DNA of 64,000 nt from the NCBI RefSeq assembly GCF_000719345.1, contig NZ_JOFX01000002.1:427080-491079 (forward strand), in the 5' to 3' direction. Source of the DNA: Streptomyces sp. NRRL F-2664. GTDB lineage: Bacteria > Actinomycetota > Actinomycetes > Streptomycetales > Streptomycetaceae. This document shows positions 26,302 through 35,175 of the stretch, one piece after another (the stretch's first letter is position 1; the number at the start of each line of letters is the position of its first letter). Under the pieces are notes generated by a model that made no database searches, was not told the DNA's origin, and worked only from the letters and a program-made list of their open reading frames with translations. Position numbers and translations under genes: made by a program.

Positions 26302-29034
26302 TCAGGCGTCGCCGCCGGCCGCGCCCGGGTCCGCCGCCGCCACGTCCAGCAGCCGGTACTTGTCGACCGCCTGCTTGAGCACCGAGCGGTCCACCTTCCC
26401 CGCCTTGGCCAGCTCGGTCAGCGTCGCCAGCACCACCGACTGGGCGTCGATGTGGAAGTAGCGACGGGCCGCACCGCGGGTGTCCGCGAAGCCGAAGCCG
26501 TCCGCGCCCAGCGACGTGTAGGCGCCGGGCACCCACCGCGAGATCTGGTCCGGCACCGAGCGCATCCAGTCCGAGACCGCCACGAACGGCCCCTCCGCAC
26601 CCGACAGCTTCCGCGTCACGTAGGGGACCTGCTGCTCCTCCTCCGGGTGGAGCAGGTTGTGCTCCTCCACCTCGACCGCCTCGCGCCGCAGCTCGTTCCA
26701 GGAGGTCGCCGACCAGACGTCCGCCTTGACGTTCCACTCCTCGGCGAGGATCCGCTGCGCCTCCAGCGCCCACGGCACCGCCACGCCGGACGCCATCAGC
26801 TGGGCCGGGATGCTGCCCGCAGTGCCGCGGGAGACCCGGTGGATGCCCTTGAGGATGCCCTCCACGTCGACGTCCGCCGGCTCCGCCGGGTGCTGGATCG
26901 GCTCGTTGTAGACGGTCAGGTAGTAGAAGACGTCCTCCGCCTCCGGGCCGTACATCCGGCGCAGACCGTCCTGGACGATGTGCGCGATCTCGTACCCGTA
27001 GGCCGGGTCGTACGCCACGCAGCCCGGATTCGTCGAGGCCAGCAGCTGGGAGTGACCGTCCGCGTGCTGCAGGCCCTCACCCGTCAGGGTGGTCCGCCCC
27101 GCGGTCGCACCCAGGACGAAACCGCGCGCCAGCTGGTCGGCCATCTGCCAGAACTGGTCACCCGTGCGCTGGAAACCGAACATCGAGTAGAAGACGTAGA
27201 CCGGGATCAGCGGCTCGCCGTGCGTCGCGTACGCCGAACCCGCAGCGATCAGCGAGGCCGTGCAGCCCGCCTCCGAGATGCCGTCGTGCAGCATCTGGCC
27301 GGTCGGCGACTCCTTGTACGCGAGCAGCAGGTCGCGGTCGACCGCCTCGTACTGCTGGCCCAGCGGGTTGTAGATCTTGGCGCTCGGGAAGAACGCGTCC
27401 ATACCGAAGGTCCGGTACTCGTCGGGCGCGATCAGTACGAAGCGCTTGCCGATCTCCTTGTCCCGCATCAGGTCCTTCAGGATGCGGACGAAGGCCATCG
27501 TGGTGGCGATCGACTGGTGGCCCGAGCCCTTCTTCGCCGCCGCGTAGGTCTTCTCGTCCGGCAGCGGCAGCGGCTTGGCGCGCACCACGCGCGTCGGCAC
27601 GTAGCCGCCGTGCGCACTGCGCTGGTCGTGCATGTACTGGATCTCGGGCGAATTGCGGCCCGGGTGGTAGTACGGCGGCGCGCCGCTCTCCAGCTGCGCG
27701 TCCGTGATCGGGATGTGCAGGCGGTCGCGGAAGCGCTTGAGGTCGTCGACCGTCAGCTTCTTCATCTGGTGCGTGGCGTTGCGGCCCTCGAAGTTCGGGC
27801 CGAGCGTCCAGCCCTTCACCGTCTGGGCCAGGATCACCGTCGGCTGGCCCTTGTGCGCCTTGGCCGCCGCGTACGCCGCGTAGACCTTCTTGTGGTCGTG
27901 GCCGCCGCGGCCCAGGTGCTGGATCTGGTAGTCGCTCATGTTCTCGACCATGGCGCGCAGCCGCTGGTCGCCGCCGAAGAAGTGCTCGCGGATGTACGCG
28001 CCCGACTCGGTGGCGTACGTCTGGAACTGCCCGTCGGGCGTCGAGTTCATCTTGTTGACCAGGATGCCGTCGCGGTCCTGGGCCAGCAGCGGGTCCCAGG
28101 AGCGGTCCCAGATCAGCTTGATCACGTTCCAGCCGGCACCGCGGAACTGCGACTCCAGCTCCTGGATGATCTTCCCGTTGCCCCGCACCGGGCCGTCGAG
28201 GCGCTGCAGGTTGCAGTTCACCACGAAGGTCAGGTTGTCCAGGCCCTCACGGGCGGCGATCGAGAGCTGGCCGAGCGACTCCGGCTCGTCCATCTCACCG
28301 TCGCCGAGGTACGCCCAGACGTGGGACTTGGAGGTGTCCGCGATCCCGCGCGCCTCCATGTACCGGTTCATCCGGGCCTGGTAGATCGCCCCCAGCGGAC
28401 CGAGGCCCATCGAGACCGTCGGGAACTCCCAGAAGTCCGGCATCAGGCGCGGGTGCGGGTAGCTGGACAGGCCGTACGGGGCCTTCGACTTCTCCTGGCG
28501 GAACGCGTCGAGCTGCTGCTCGGTGAGCCGGTCCAGCAGGTAGGCCCGGGCGTAGATGCCGGGGGAGGCGTGGCCCTGGAAGAAGATCTGGTCGCCGCCG
28601 TCCCCCTCGTCCTTGCCCCGGAAGAAGTGGTTGAAGCCCACGTCGTAGAGGGAGGCGGAGGATGCGAAGGTGGCGATGTGGCCGCCGACACCGATCCCGG
28701 GACGCTGGGCGCGCGAGACCATGACGGCCGCGTTCCACCGGGTGGCGTTGAGGACCTTGCGCTCGATCTCCTCGTTGCCGGGGAAGAACGGCTCGTCCTT
28801 GGTGGCGATCGTGTTGACGTAGTCCGTGCTGCGCATCTCGGGCACGGCCACGCGCTTCTCGCGCGCCCGCTCGATCAGGCGCAGCATGAGGTAGCGGGCC
28901 CGCTCACGGCCCCGCTCGTCGACCGCTGCGTCCAGGGAGTCGAGCCACTCCTGCGTCTCCTCCGGATCGAAGTCCGGGACCTGACTCGGCAGGCCGCCAA
29001 TGATGATCGGATTGCGATCGGATGCGGAAGCCAC
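26302..29034 (-). CDS. aceE: Pyruvate dehydrogenase E1 component, homodimeric type (AceE)
   Basis: A 910-residue homodimeric E1 that decarboxylates pyruvate with thiamine diphosphate and passes the acetyl group to dihydrolipoyl acetyltransferase. The ThDP motif is [14 protein letters not shown] followed by the closing [15 protein letters not shown]. The pyrimidine-domain signature [16 protein letters not shown] and the late [12 protein letters not shown] are all present. It corresponds to SCO2371 in S. coelicolor by memory. GTG 29034 is the start; the 473-bp divergent region to DUF3052 holds its promoter. No other PDH subunits are adjacent, as is normal in actinobacteria. Confidence 0.96.
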   Translation of the reverse strand: MASASDRNPIIIGGLPSQVPDFDPEETQEWLDSLDAAVDERGRERARYLMLRLIERAREKRVAVPEMRSTDYVNTIATKDEPFFPGNEEIERKVLNATRWNAAVMVSRAQRPGIGVGGHIATFASSASLYDVGFNHFFRGKDEGDGGDQIFFQGHASPGIYARAYLLDRLTEQQLDAFRQEKSKAPYGLSSYPHPRLMPDFWEFPTVSMGLGPLGAIYQARMNRYMEARGIADTSKSHVWAYLGDGEMDEPESLGQLSIAAREGLDNLTFVVNCNLQRLDGPVRGNGKIIQELESQFRGAGWNVIKLIWDRSWDPLLAQDRDGILVNKMNSTPDGQFQTYATESGAYIREHFFGGDQRLRAMVENMSDYQIQHLGRGGHDHKKVYAAYAAAKAHKGQPTVILAQTVKGWTLGPNFEGRNATHQMKKLTVDDLKRFRDRLHIPITDAQLESGAPPYYHPGRNSPEIQYMHDQRSAHGGYVPTRVVRAKPLPLPDEKTYAAAKKGSGHQSIATTMAFVRILKDLMRDKEIGKRFVLIAPDEYRTFGMDAFFPSAKIYNPLGQQYEAVDRDLLLAYKESPTGQMLHDGISEAGCTASLIAAGSAYATHGEPLIPVYVFYSMFGFQRTGDQFWQMADQLARGFVLGATAGRTTLTGEGLQHADGHSQLLASTNPGCVAYDPAYGYEIAHIVQDGLRRMYGPEAEDVFYYLTVYNEPIQHPAEPADVDVEGILKGIHRVSRGTAGSIPAQLMASGVAVPWALEAQRILAEEWNVKADVWSATSWNELRREAVEVEEHNLLHPEEEQQVPYVTRKLSGAEGPFVAVSDWMRSVPDQISRWVPGAYTSLGADGFGFADTRGAARRYFHIDAQSVVLATLTELAKAGKVDRSVLKQAVDKYRLLDVAAADPGAAGGDA

Positions 29035-29507
29035 GCTGTTCCTTCGCTGTCGGGGGAGTCGTACGGGAGCCGTACCTGGGGGTCACCGCCTCCATGGTCT
29101 TACGCTCGGCCGCAATCGTCATCCGTACCACTGGGTAATCCCTGCGATCGACAGGGACGGCCGTCAGGTTGCGGACGGGGTCCGGTACCTCGGTGCGGGG
29201 TGGCGGGTGCGACCAAATCGCAACCTTACGCCCAAGCCGGTCAGCGCCCCCGAGAGGCCGTTCGTCCCTCAAACAGGTAGGAAAGTCCTCATGCGATGCG
29301 AATGAGCTGGAATGGTGTGGGATGAATCACCAGAGCTGCACACGGGCACCCTGAAAGTTGCGGCGAGACGGCCGCAATCGTCACCGTTTCGACGGTCTCG
29401 GCGGCCGGGTACTTGCGCGATCCGCCGCGCCCGTGTGGACTACGCCCAATGCTGCGCGTACGCGCGCCGCCGAAGAACATTCACCGAACATGAGCAGGAG
29501 GCACCCC
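29035..29507. promoter_or_regulatory. 473-bp divergent region between aceE and DUF3052 with an exact 15-bp direct repeat
   Basis: No gene is visible. CGGCCGCAATCGTCA occurs exactly twice, at 29107-29121 and 29369-29383, about 73 bases upstream of aceE and 125 upstream of the DUF3052 gene. Both copies continue in CCG or TCCG. Repeats of a GTTGCGG core also occur around 29168 and 29357. These could be sites for a regulator of pyruvate metabolism. The long length suggests leaders or several promoters on each side. Confidence 0.5.
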
Positions 29508-29936
29508 GTGAGCGCGACCGCGGACCACGCGGAGAGCCTGGCCGCCCGGCTGGGTTTCCAGTCCGAACAGGTGGTCCAGGAGATCGGCTACGACGATGAC
29601 GTCGATCAGCAATTCCGTGACCTCGTCGAGGAGCTCGTCGGCGAACTCGTCGACGAGGACTACGACGACGTCGCCGACGCGGTGCTGCTGTGGTTCCGCG
29701 AGGACGACGGCGATCTGACGGATGCGCTGGTCGATGCCACCGAGCTGGTCGAGGACGGCGCACTGATCCTGCTGCTGACCCCCAAGACGGGCCGTGACGG
29801 CTACGTGGAGGCCAGCGACATCAGCGAGGCGGCCGAGACGGCCGGTCTCTCGCAGACCAGGAGCGTCAGCGTCGGCAAGGAATGGGCCGCCACCAAGCTG
29901 GTGACGCCCAAGACCGCCGCCAAGTCCAAGCGCTGA
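29508..29936 (+). CDS. DUF3052 family protein
   Basis: A 142-residue actinobacterial protein: LAARLGFQSEQVVQEIGYDDDVDQQF, ELVDEDYDDVADAVLLWFREDDGDLTDALVD and LLLTPKTGRDGYVEASDI are the family hallmarks. The core is strongly acidic and the C-terminus basic (TPKTAAKSKR). GTG 29508 follows AGGAGG. It is always next to aceE in streptomycetes; its job is unknown, though the coupled arrangement suggests a role in controlling central metabolism or translation (inference). A long hairpin terminator follows. Confidence 0.88.
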   Translation: MSATADHAESLAARLGFQSEQVVQEIGYDDDVDQQFRDLVEELVGELVDEDYDDVADAVLLWFREDDGDLTDALVDATELVEDGALILLLTPKTGRDGYVEASDISEAAETAGLSQTRSVSVGKEWAATKLVTPKTAAKSKR

Positions 29937-29966
29937 ACCGCGCCCGCTGCCGGGCCGACACGCTTC

Positions 29967-30006
29967 CACACCCCGCTGACCAGGTGGACCCGGTCGGCGG
30001 GGTGTG
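29967..30006 (+). terminator. Terminator after DUF3052 gene
   Basis: A 15-bp stem (CACACCCCGCTGACC, one G-T pair) with a ten-base loop, 30 bases after the DUF3052 stop. Confidence 0.8.
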
Positions 30007-30120
30007 CGCGTTCCACGGGCCGGCGGGCGTGCCGGGACGGACCCCGGGGCACGACACCCCCTAGGCTTGACTCACCCGAACAGCCCAACGCAGGGATGCG
30101 GGAACGAAGGGATGCGAGAG

Positions 30121-30579
30121 ATGGCGATCGAGGTCGGCCAGAAGGCCCCGGACTTCGAGCTCAAGGACAACCACGGCGCCACCGTGCGGCTCTCCGACTT
30201 CCGGGGGGAGAAGGCCGTCGTGCTGCTCTTCTACCCGTTCGCCTTCACCGGTGTGTGCACCGGCGAGCTGTGCGAGCTGCGCGACCAGCTCCCGCGCTTC
30301 CAGAACGACGACGTCCAGCTCCTCGCCGTCTCCAACGACTCCGTGCCGACCCTGCGGGTCTTCGGGGAGCAGGAGGGCCTGGAGTACCCGCTGCTGTCGG
30401 ACTTCTGGCCGCACGGCGAGACCTCCCGCGCGTACGGCGTCTTCGACGAGGGCAAGGGCTGCGCGGTCCGCGGCACCTTCATCATCGACAAGGACGGCGT
30501 GGTGCGCTGGACTGTCGTCAACGGCCTGCCCGACGCGCGTGACCTGAACGAGTACATCAAGGCGCTCGACAGCCTCTGA
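30121..30579 (+). CDS. Bcp-type peroxiredoxin
   Basis: A 152-residue thiol peroxidase. PFAFTGVCTGELCELRD holds the peroxidatic Cys46 and a candidate resolving Cys51 five residues later, the spacing of E. coli Bcp; the Thr and the Arg of the catalytic site (TxxC...R in VRGTFIIDKDG) follow. It reduces hydroperoxides using thioredoxin. It resembles AhpE in length. It stands with its own promoter region; a TAGGCT hexamer at about 30062 would give a roughly 50-base leader. The ATG 30121 agrees with the family start MAIEVGQKAPDFEL. Confidence 0.92.
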   Translation: MAIEVGQKAPDFELKDNHGATVRLSDFRGEKAVVLLFYPFAFTGVCTGELCELRDQLPRFQNDDVQLLAVSNDSVPTLRVFGEQEGLEYPLLSDFWPHGETSRAYGVFDEGKGCAVRGTFIIDKDGVVRWTVVNGLPDARDLNEYIKALDSL

Positions 30580-30718
30580 GCGCGTCCGCCCGGACCGCAC
30601 GCGCAGTTCCCTGCGAAAACCGCCACCCGGCGGGAACCCGTCACTAGGATCGAAACGTTGATCCAGGCAGCAACCGCACGACGGGGCACCGCCCCACACA
30701 GAACCCAATGGAGGACCC

Positions 30719-31294
30719 GTGGGAGTCAGCCTCAGCAAGGGCGGCAACGTCTCGCTGACCAAGGCCGCGCCTAACCTGACGGCGGTCATCGTCGGTCTGG
30801 GCTGGGACGCTCGCACCACCACCGGTGTCGACTTCGACCTCGACGCCAGCGCGATCCTGACCAACGACCAGGGCAAGGTCGCCAGCGACGCGAACTTCGT
30901 CTTCTTCAACAACCTGAAGAGCCCCGACGGCTCGGTCGAGCACACCGGTGACAACACCACCGGTGAGGGCGAGGGCGACGACGAGGCGATCAAGGTCAAC
31001 CTCGCCGGCGTCCCGGCCGACGTCGCCAAGATCGTCTTCCCGGTCTCGATCTACGAGGCCGAGACCCGCCAGCAGAGCTTCGGCCAGGTCCGCAACGCCT
31101 ACATCCGCGTGGTGAACCAGGCCGACAACACCGAGCTCGCCCGCTACGACCTCTCCGAGGACGCGTCGACCGAGACCGCCATGGTCTTCGGCGAGCTCTA
31201 CCGCAACGGTGCGGAGTGGAAGTTCCGCGCCATCGGCCAGGGCTACGCCTCCGGTCTGCGCGGCATCGCGCAGGACTTCGGCGTCAACGTCTGA
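30719..31294 (+). CDS. TerD-family stress protein (Tdd8-like)
   Basis: A 191-residue single TerD domain. The calcium-binding pattern is visible: [39 protein letters not shown] and [18 protein letters not shown]. Family members bind Ca2+ and protect against tellurite, oxidants and phages in other bacteria. Its position three genes from aceE corresponds by my memory to SCO2368, whose product affects calcium handling in S. coelicolor. GTG 30719 with GAGGA in front. A strong terminator follows, so it is a single transcript. The next gene is a 75 %-similar-looking paralogue. Confidence 0.9.
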   Translation: MGVSLSKGGNVSLTKAAPNLTAVIVGLGWDARTTTGVDFDLDASAILTNDQGKVASDANFVFFNNLKSPDGSVEHTGDNTTGEGEGDDEAIKVNLAGVPADVAKIVFPVSIYEAETRQQSFGQVRNAYIRVVNQADNTELARYDLSEDASTETAMVFGELYRNGAEWKFRAIGQGYASGLRGIAQDFGVNV

Positions 31295-31313
31295 GTCCGA
31301 GAGCAGTCCGTCC

Positions 31314-31348
31314 GTCCGGCGCCGTGCACTGTGTGTACGGCGCCGGAC
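31314..31348 (+). terminator. Terminator after the first TerD gene
   Basis: A 12-bp perfect stem (GTCCGGCGCCGT and its complement) with an 11-base loop, 20 bases after the stop. Confidence 0.82.
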
Positions 31349-31557
31349 GCGCTTTCCCCCATGCCAGCAACGACACGAGCGCCGCGCCCGCGCGACACGA
31401 GCACCGCTCCCGCCTCGCGGCGACGGCCCGGCCACCCGGGCAGCGTGACCGCACGGCTGGTCGGCTGCTCGACCGTGCGGCCCGCTCGACCGCACGGCCC
31501 AACCGCTTGCACGTTCCACCGCCACATCGCCACACCGTCGTCAGGGGAGGACCACAC

Positions 31558-32133
31558 ATGGGCGTCACACTCGCCAAGGGGGGCAATGTCTCCCTGTCCA
31601 AGGCCGCACCGAACCTCACCAGGGTTCTGATCGGCCTCGGATGGGACGCGCGCTCGACCACGGGAGCCGACTTCGACCTCGACGCCAGCGCGCTGCTCTG
31701 CAGCGGCGGCCGGGTGCTGGGGGACGACTACTTCGTCTTCTACAACAACCTGACGAGCCCCGACGGCTCCGTCGAACACACGGGGGACAACCTCACCGGC
31801 GAGGGCGACGGCGACGACGAGTCGATCATCATCGACCTCACCAGGGTCCCGGCCGGCGTGGACAAGATCGTGTTCCCGGTCTCCATCCACGAGGCGGACG
31901 CCCGCCGGCAGAGCTTCGGCCAGGTCAGCAACGCTTTCATCCGCGTCGTCAACCAGGCCGACGGTCAGGAACTGGCCCGCTACGACCTCTCCGAGGACGC
32001 CTCCAGCGAGACTGCGATGATCTTCGGCGAGGTCTACCGGTACGGGGGCGAATGGAAGTTCCGGGCGGTGGGGCAGGGGTACGCGTCGGGCCTGCGGGGC
32101 ATCGCTCTAGACTTCGGGGTCAACGTTTCGTAA
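31558..32133 (+). CDS. TerD-family stress protein, paralogue
   Basis: A 191-residue TerD domain protein starting [19 protein letters not shown], nearly identical in plan to the preceding TerD: the same calcium motif [30 protein letters not shown] and [18 protein letters not shown] single Cys at about residue 48 distinguishes it. The ATG 31558 has GGGGAGG upstream. The 263 bases between the two copies carry a terminator and presumably a second promoter. It ends only 28 bases before the DUF475 gene, so the two are probably co-transcribed, as TerD and TerC-like genes commonly are. Confidence 0.9.
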   Translation: MGVTLAKGGNVSLSKAAPNLTRVLIGLGWDARSTTGADFDLDASALLCSGGRVLGDDYFVFYNNLTSPDGSVEHTGDNLTGEGDGDDESIIIDLTRVPAGVDKIVFPVSIHEADARRQSFGQVSNAFIRVVNQADGQELARYDLSEDASSETAMIFGEVYRYGGEWKFRAVGQGYASGLRGIALDFGVNVS

Positions 32134-32161
32134 AGCCGTACACAGACGCATGGGGTGCCAG

Positions 32162-33280
32162 GTGCCAGTGGTTCTGAAAACCTTCGGCTGGTCGTTCGCC
32201 ATCACGGCGCTCGGCCTTGCCTTTGCCGCGTGGCAGTGGGGGTGGGAGGCGTTCGGGGTCGTGCTGATCCTGTCGATCCTCGAAATCTCGCTGTCGTTCG
32301 ACAACGCGGTCGTCAATGCCGGAATCCTGAAGAAGATGAATGCCTTCTGGCAGAAGATCTTCCTCACGATCGGCATCCTGATCGCCGTCTTCGGCATGCG
32401 GCTGGTCTTCCCGGTGGCGATCGTCGCCATCAGTGCCAAGGTCGGTCCCATCGAGGCCATCGAACTGGCCCTGGACCAGCCCGAGCAGTACGAGGCCCTG
32501 GTCACCGATGCCCACCCGGCCATCGCCGCCTTCGGCGGAATGTTCCTGCTGATGATCTTCCTCGACTTCATCTTCGAGGAGCGCGAGCACAAGTGGCTCG
32601 CGTGGCTGGAGCGCCCGCTCGCCAAGCTGGGCAAGGTCGACATGCTGTCGGTCTGCATCGCCCTGATCGCGCTGCTGGTCTCGGCGATGACCTTCGCCGT
32701 CCACGCCCACACCAGCACGGGCCACCAGGACAAGTCGGCCACCGTGCTGCTCGCCGGCGTCGCCGGTCTGATCACGTACCTCATCGTCGGCGGTCTGTCC
32801 TCGTACTTCGAGGACAAGCTGGAGGAGGAAGAGGAGCGCGAGCACGAGGAGGAGGAGAAGGCCAAGGCCGCGGGCAAGCCCGTCTCCGCCGTCGGCCTCG
32901 CCGGCAAGGCCGCGTTCTTCCTCTTCCTCTACCTGGAGGTCCTCGACGCCTCGTTCTCCTTCGACGGGGTCATCGGCGCCTTCGCCATCACCAACCACAT
33001 CTTCTGGATGGCGCTCGGCCTCGGCATCGGCGCCATGTACGTCCGTTCGCTCACGGTCTACCTGGTCCGCCAGGGCACCCTGGACGACTACGTCTACCTG
33101 GAGCACGGCGCGCACTACGCGATCGGCGCGCTCGCGGTCATCCTGCTCATCACCATCCAGCACGAGATCAGCGAGATCATCACCGGCCTCATCGGCGTGG
33201 TGCTGATCGCCGCCTCCTTCTGGTCCTCCGTGCGCCGCAACAAGCGCCTGGAACACGAGGGTGCCACCGTCGACGCATGA
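32162..33280 (+). CDS. DUF475 (TerC-like) integral membrane protein
   Basis: About 372 residues with nine membrane segments. It has the TerC-superfamily intramembrane acidic motifs LEISLSFDNAVVNA near residue 37 and DASFSFDGVIGAF late in the chain, thought to carry metal ions. Between them lies a cytoplasmic Glu-rich stretch (EDKLEEEEEREHEEEEKAKA). These proteins export Mn2+ or work with TerD in the Ter stress system. Start uncertain: the GTG 32162 has GGGG at good spacing; the ATG 32150 lacks one and GTG 32168 would also fit. Transcription with the upstream TerD is likely; a terminator follows. Confidence 0.9.
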   Translation: MPVVLKTFGWSFAITALGLAFAAWQWGWEAFGVVLILSILEISLSFDNAVVNAGILKKMNAFWQKIFLTIGILIAVFGMRLVFPVAIVAISAKVGPIEAIELALDQPEQYEALVTDAHPAIAAFGGMFLLMIFLDFIFEEREHKWLAWLERPLAKLGKVDMLSVCIALIALLVSAMTFAVHAHTSTGHQDKSATVLLAGVAGLITYLIVGGLSSYFEDKLEEEEEREHEEEEKAKAAGKPVSAVGLAGKAAFFLFLYLEVLDASFSFDGVIGAFAITNHIFWMALGLGIGAMYVRSLTVYLVRQGTLDDYVYLEHGAHYAIGALAVILLITIQHEISEIITGLIGVVLIAASFWSSVRRNKRLEHEGATVDA

Positions 33281-33310
33281 CCGCGGCGTCACTGCGGAAC
33301 GCTCCACTAG

Positions 33311-33354
33311 CGGGGCGGTCCACCGGGTTCCGACGGACCCGGCGGGCCGCCCCG
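33311..33354 (+). terminator. Terminator after DUF475 gene
   Basis: Nested stems CGGGGCGG/CCGCCCCG (33311-33318 with 33347-33354) and CCGGGT/ACCCGG, followed by TTT, 30 bases after the stop codon. Confidence 0.75.
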
Positions 33355-33404
33355 TTTCCGTAGGCTTTGCGGGTACAGGGGATCAGGGGACCAGGGGGCA
33401 GGGG

Positions 33405-34145
33405 ATGGGATTCTTCGACGGCATCATGGGCAGCAGGGCCGTGCAGTTCCAGTCGGGCAGCGCCTCGTCGAACGCGATCGAGCTGACCAAACGCCATGCG
33501 ACGGTGTCGCTCAGCCGGCAGGGTGCCGTCCACGGCAACCTCCGCGTCAATCTGTCCTGGCGCATGCGCACCTCGGACATCGGCGGCCGCTCCGGCCAGA
33601 GCGGCCAGCTCTTCCGCCACCCGTTCAAGCTGTTCAAGCCGGACATGGTGCAGGCGCACACGCAGGGCATGGTCAATGTCGACCTCGACATGGGCTGCCT
33701 GTACGAGCTGACCGACGGCACCCGCGGCGCCGTCCAGCCGCTGGGGAACCTGCTGGGGGACCTCAACGATCCGCCGTTCGTCAAGCTCAGCGGGGACGAC
33801 CGGTTCGGCTCGGGGTCGGGGGAGACCCTGTACATCAACCTCGACCACGCGGACGAGATCAAGCGGCTGCTGGTCTTCGTCTACATCTACGACCAGACAC
33901 CGGCCTTCGACCGGACGCACGCCATGGTGACGCTCTACCCCGTCACGGGTCCGCGGATCGAGATCCCGCTGGACGAGCGGCACCCGCAGGCCCGCTCCTG
34001 CGCCGTCGTCTCCCTGGAGAAGGTCAAGGGCGAGCTCGTCGTGAAGCGCGAGGTGAAGTTCGTGTACGGGTTCCAGTCGGAGCTGGACCGGCTGTACGGC
34101 TGGGGCCTGCAGTGGGGGCGGGGCTACAAATCCACCAAGAGGTGA
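33405..34145 (+). CDS. TerA/TerD-like stress protein
   Basis: A 246-residue protein related to TerA: ELTKRHATVSLSRQGAVHGNLRVNLSWRM reads as a split TerD fold, followed by VNVDLDMGCLYELTDGTRGAVQPLG and the acidic LYINLDHADEIKRLLVFVYIYD loop. It contains the second half of the TerD domain only loosely and lacks the full DFDLDAS calcium motif, replaced by DLDMGC. In Ter systems TerA is expressed with TerD and TerC. ATG 33405 follows GGGG repeats. It stands between the DUF475 terminator and a convergent TerD gene. Confidence 0.82.
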   Translation: MGFFDGIMGSRAVQFQSGSASSNAIELTKRHATVSLSRQGAVHGNLRVNLSWRMRTSDIGGRSGQSGQLFRHPFKLFKPDMVQAHTQGMVNVDLDMGCLYELTDGTRGAVQPLGNLLGDLNDPPFVKLSGDDRFGSGSGETLYINLDHADEIKRLLVFVYIYDQTPAFDRTHAMVTLYPVTGPRIEIPLDERHPQARSCAVVSLEKVKGELVVKREVKFVYGFQSELDRLYGWGLQWGRGYKSTKR

Positions 34146-34176
34146 CGGCCGGCCCCGCCCGCCCGCGTGTGCGTGG

Positions 34177-34980
34177 TCAGCGCCTGATGAACTGCGGGCC
34201 CTGCGCCGGCAGCCGGAAGGACGGGTCGCCGCCCGGGCCGGGCACCGGAGCCGGCGACACGGGCTGCGGGTAGCCGTAGGCGGGCTGCTCGGCCGGCGGG
34301 GCCTGCGTCGGCGGGGCCATCGCGGTCGTCGGCTGCGAGGCCGATCCCGCCGAGGGGACCCCCGGGCCGGCGGACGCGCCCGCCGCCGCCCCCGTACCCG
34401 CACCGGCCGCCGTACCCGCTTCGGACTCCGCGGCGTTCTCGTCGACCGAGATCCCGTGGTCGGTCGCCAGGCCCACCAGGCCGTCGGAGTAGCCCTCGCC
34501 GAGCGCCCGGAACTTCCATCCGTCGCCCCGGCGGTAGAGCTCCCCGCAGATCAACGCCGTCTCCGCACCGGTCTCGGGCCGTACGTCGAAGTGGGCCAGC
34601 GGCTCGGCGCCCCCGGTCGCGGTGGCGTCGTAGAGCAGGATCCGCAGGTCGCGGACCCGCTGGAAGGGGACGTCCTCGGCGGAGGCGACCACCAGGATGC
34701 GGTCCACGGACGGGGTCACCGTGCGCAGGTCCGCCTGGACGGCGTCGGTGATCGCGTCACCGACCTGCTTCTTGCCGAGGCGCCACACGGCCCCCGAGGG
34801 GTGCCGGGGCTGGTTGTAGAAGACGAAGTCCTCGTCCGAACGCACCCGGCCGTCCGGGCCCACCAGCAGCGCCGAGGCGTCCACGTCCGGCACGTCGGGG
34901 CCGCCGGTCCAGCGCAGCACCGCCCGGACCGCCACGGGGGCCACCGGGATGTTCGAGCCCTTCTGCATCGCGTGCGTCAT
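34177..34980 (-). CDS. TerD-domain protein with Pro/Ala-rich C-terminal tail
   Basis: A 267-residue protein. The TerD domain (residues 1-180) starts MTHAMQKGSNIPVAPVAVRAVLRWT, characteristic of this branch, and has DVPDVDASALLVGPDGR and FVFYNQPRHPSGAVWRLGKKQ instead of the TGDN calcium loop, so Ca2+ binding may be altered. The tail (about 180-267) is low-complexity Ala/Gly/Pro/Ser with a YGYPQPVSP segment and ends QFIRR; it is likely disordered. The ATG 34980 is chosen over 34989 and 34968. It is convergent with the TerA-like gene and divergent from the biosynthetic operon at 35176. Confidence 0.85.
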   Translation of the reverse strand: MTHAMQKGSNIPVAPVAVRAVLRWTGGPDVPDVDASALLVGPDGRVRSDEDFVFYNQPRHPSGAVWRLGKKQVGDAITDAVQADLRTVTPSVDRILVVASAEDVPFQRVRDLRILLYDATATGGAEPLAHFDVRPETGAETALICGELYRRGDGWKFRALGEGYSDGLVGLATDHGISVDENAAESEAGTAAGAGTGAAAGASAGPGVPSAGSASQPTTAMAPPTQAPPAEQPAYGYPQPVSPAPVPGPGGDPSFRLPAQGPQFIRR

Positions 34981-35105
34981 GCACGTCATCCTGCCCTCCC
35001 GGGGTCCGGCGGGACAATGCGGCCCCCCGTAGGGCCTTGTTACCGAACGCAATAGCTGGGCATGGTGCAAGAGGGTTACCTGAACTTCATGTGCTTGCGG
35101 AACTC

Positions 35106-35132
35106 TTGACTCACGTTCGTACGTACTATTAC
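35106..35132 (+). promoter_or_regulatory. Candidate promoter of the Ter-linked enzyme operon
   Basis: TTGACT (35106-35111) and TATTAC (35127-35132) with a 15-base spacer holding GTTCGTACGTAC, in a locally AT-richer stretch. The spacer is short, so an activator may be needed. Transcription would begin about 38 bases before the ATG at 35176. Confidence 0.5.
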
Positions 35133-35175
35133 CGGCCATGCCAGTCGGGCCGCCGAGGTTGTACGGGGGAAGCAC

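Noticed and set aside
26452..29280. A 942-codon plus-strand frame over aceE
   Set aside because: Antisense to aceE, mostly Val/Arg/Leu/Gly repeats; aceE itself has all catalytic motifs.
31349..31557. Possible third small gene between the two TerD genes
   Set aside because: Open frames here are Arg/Pro/Thr-rich and continue from the shadow of the second TerD; only a terminator and presumed promoter are supported.
32107..33307. Minus-strand frames over the DUF475 gene
   Set aside because: Antisense to a well-supported membrane protein; the Asp/Glu/Gly-rich translations have no family resemblance.
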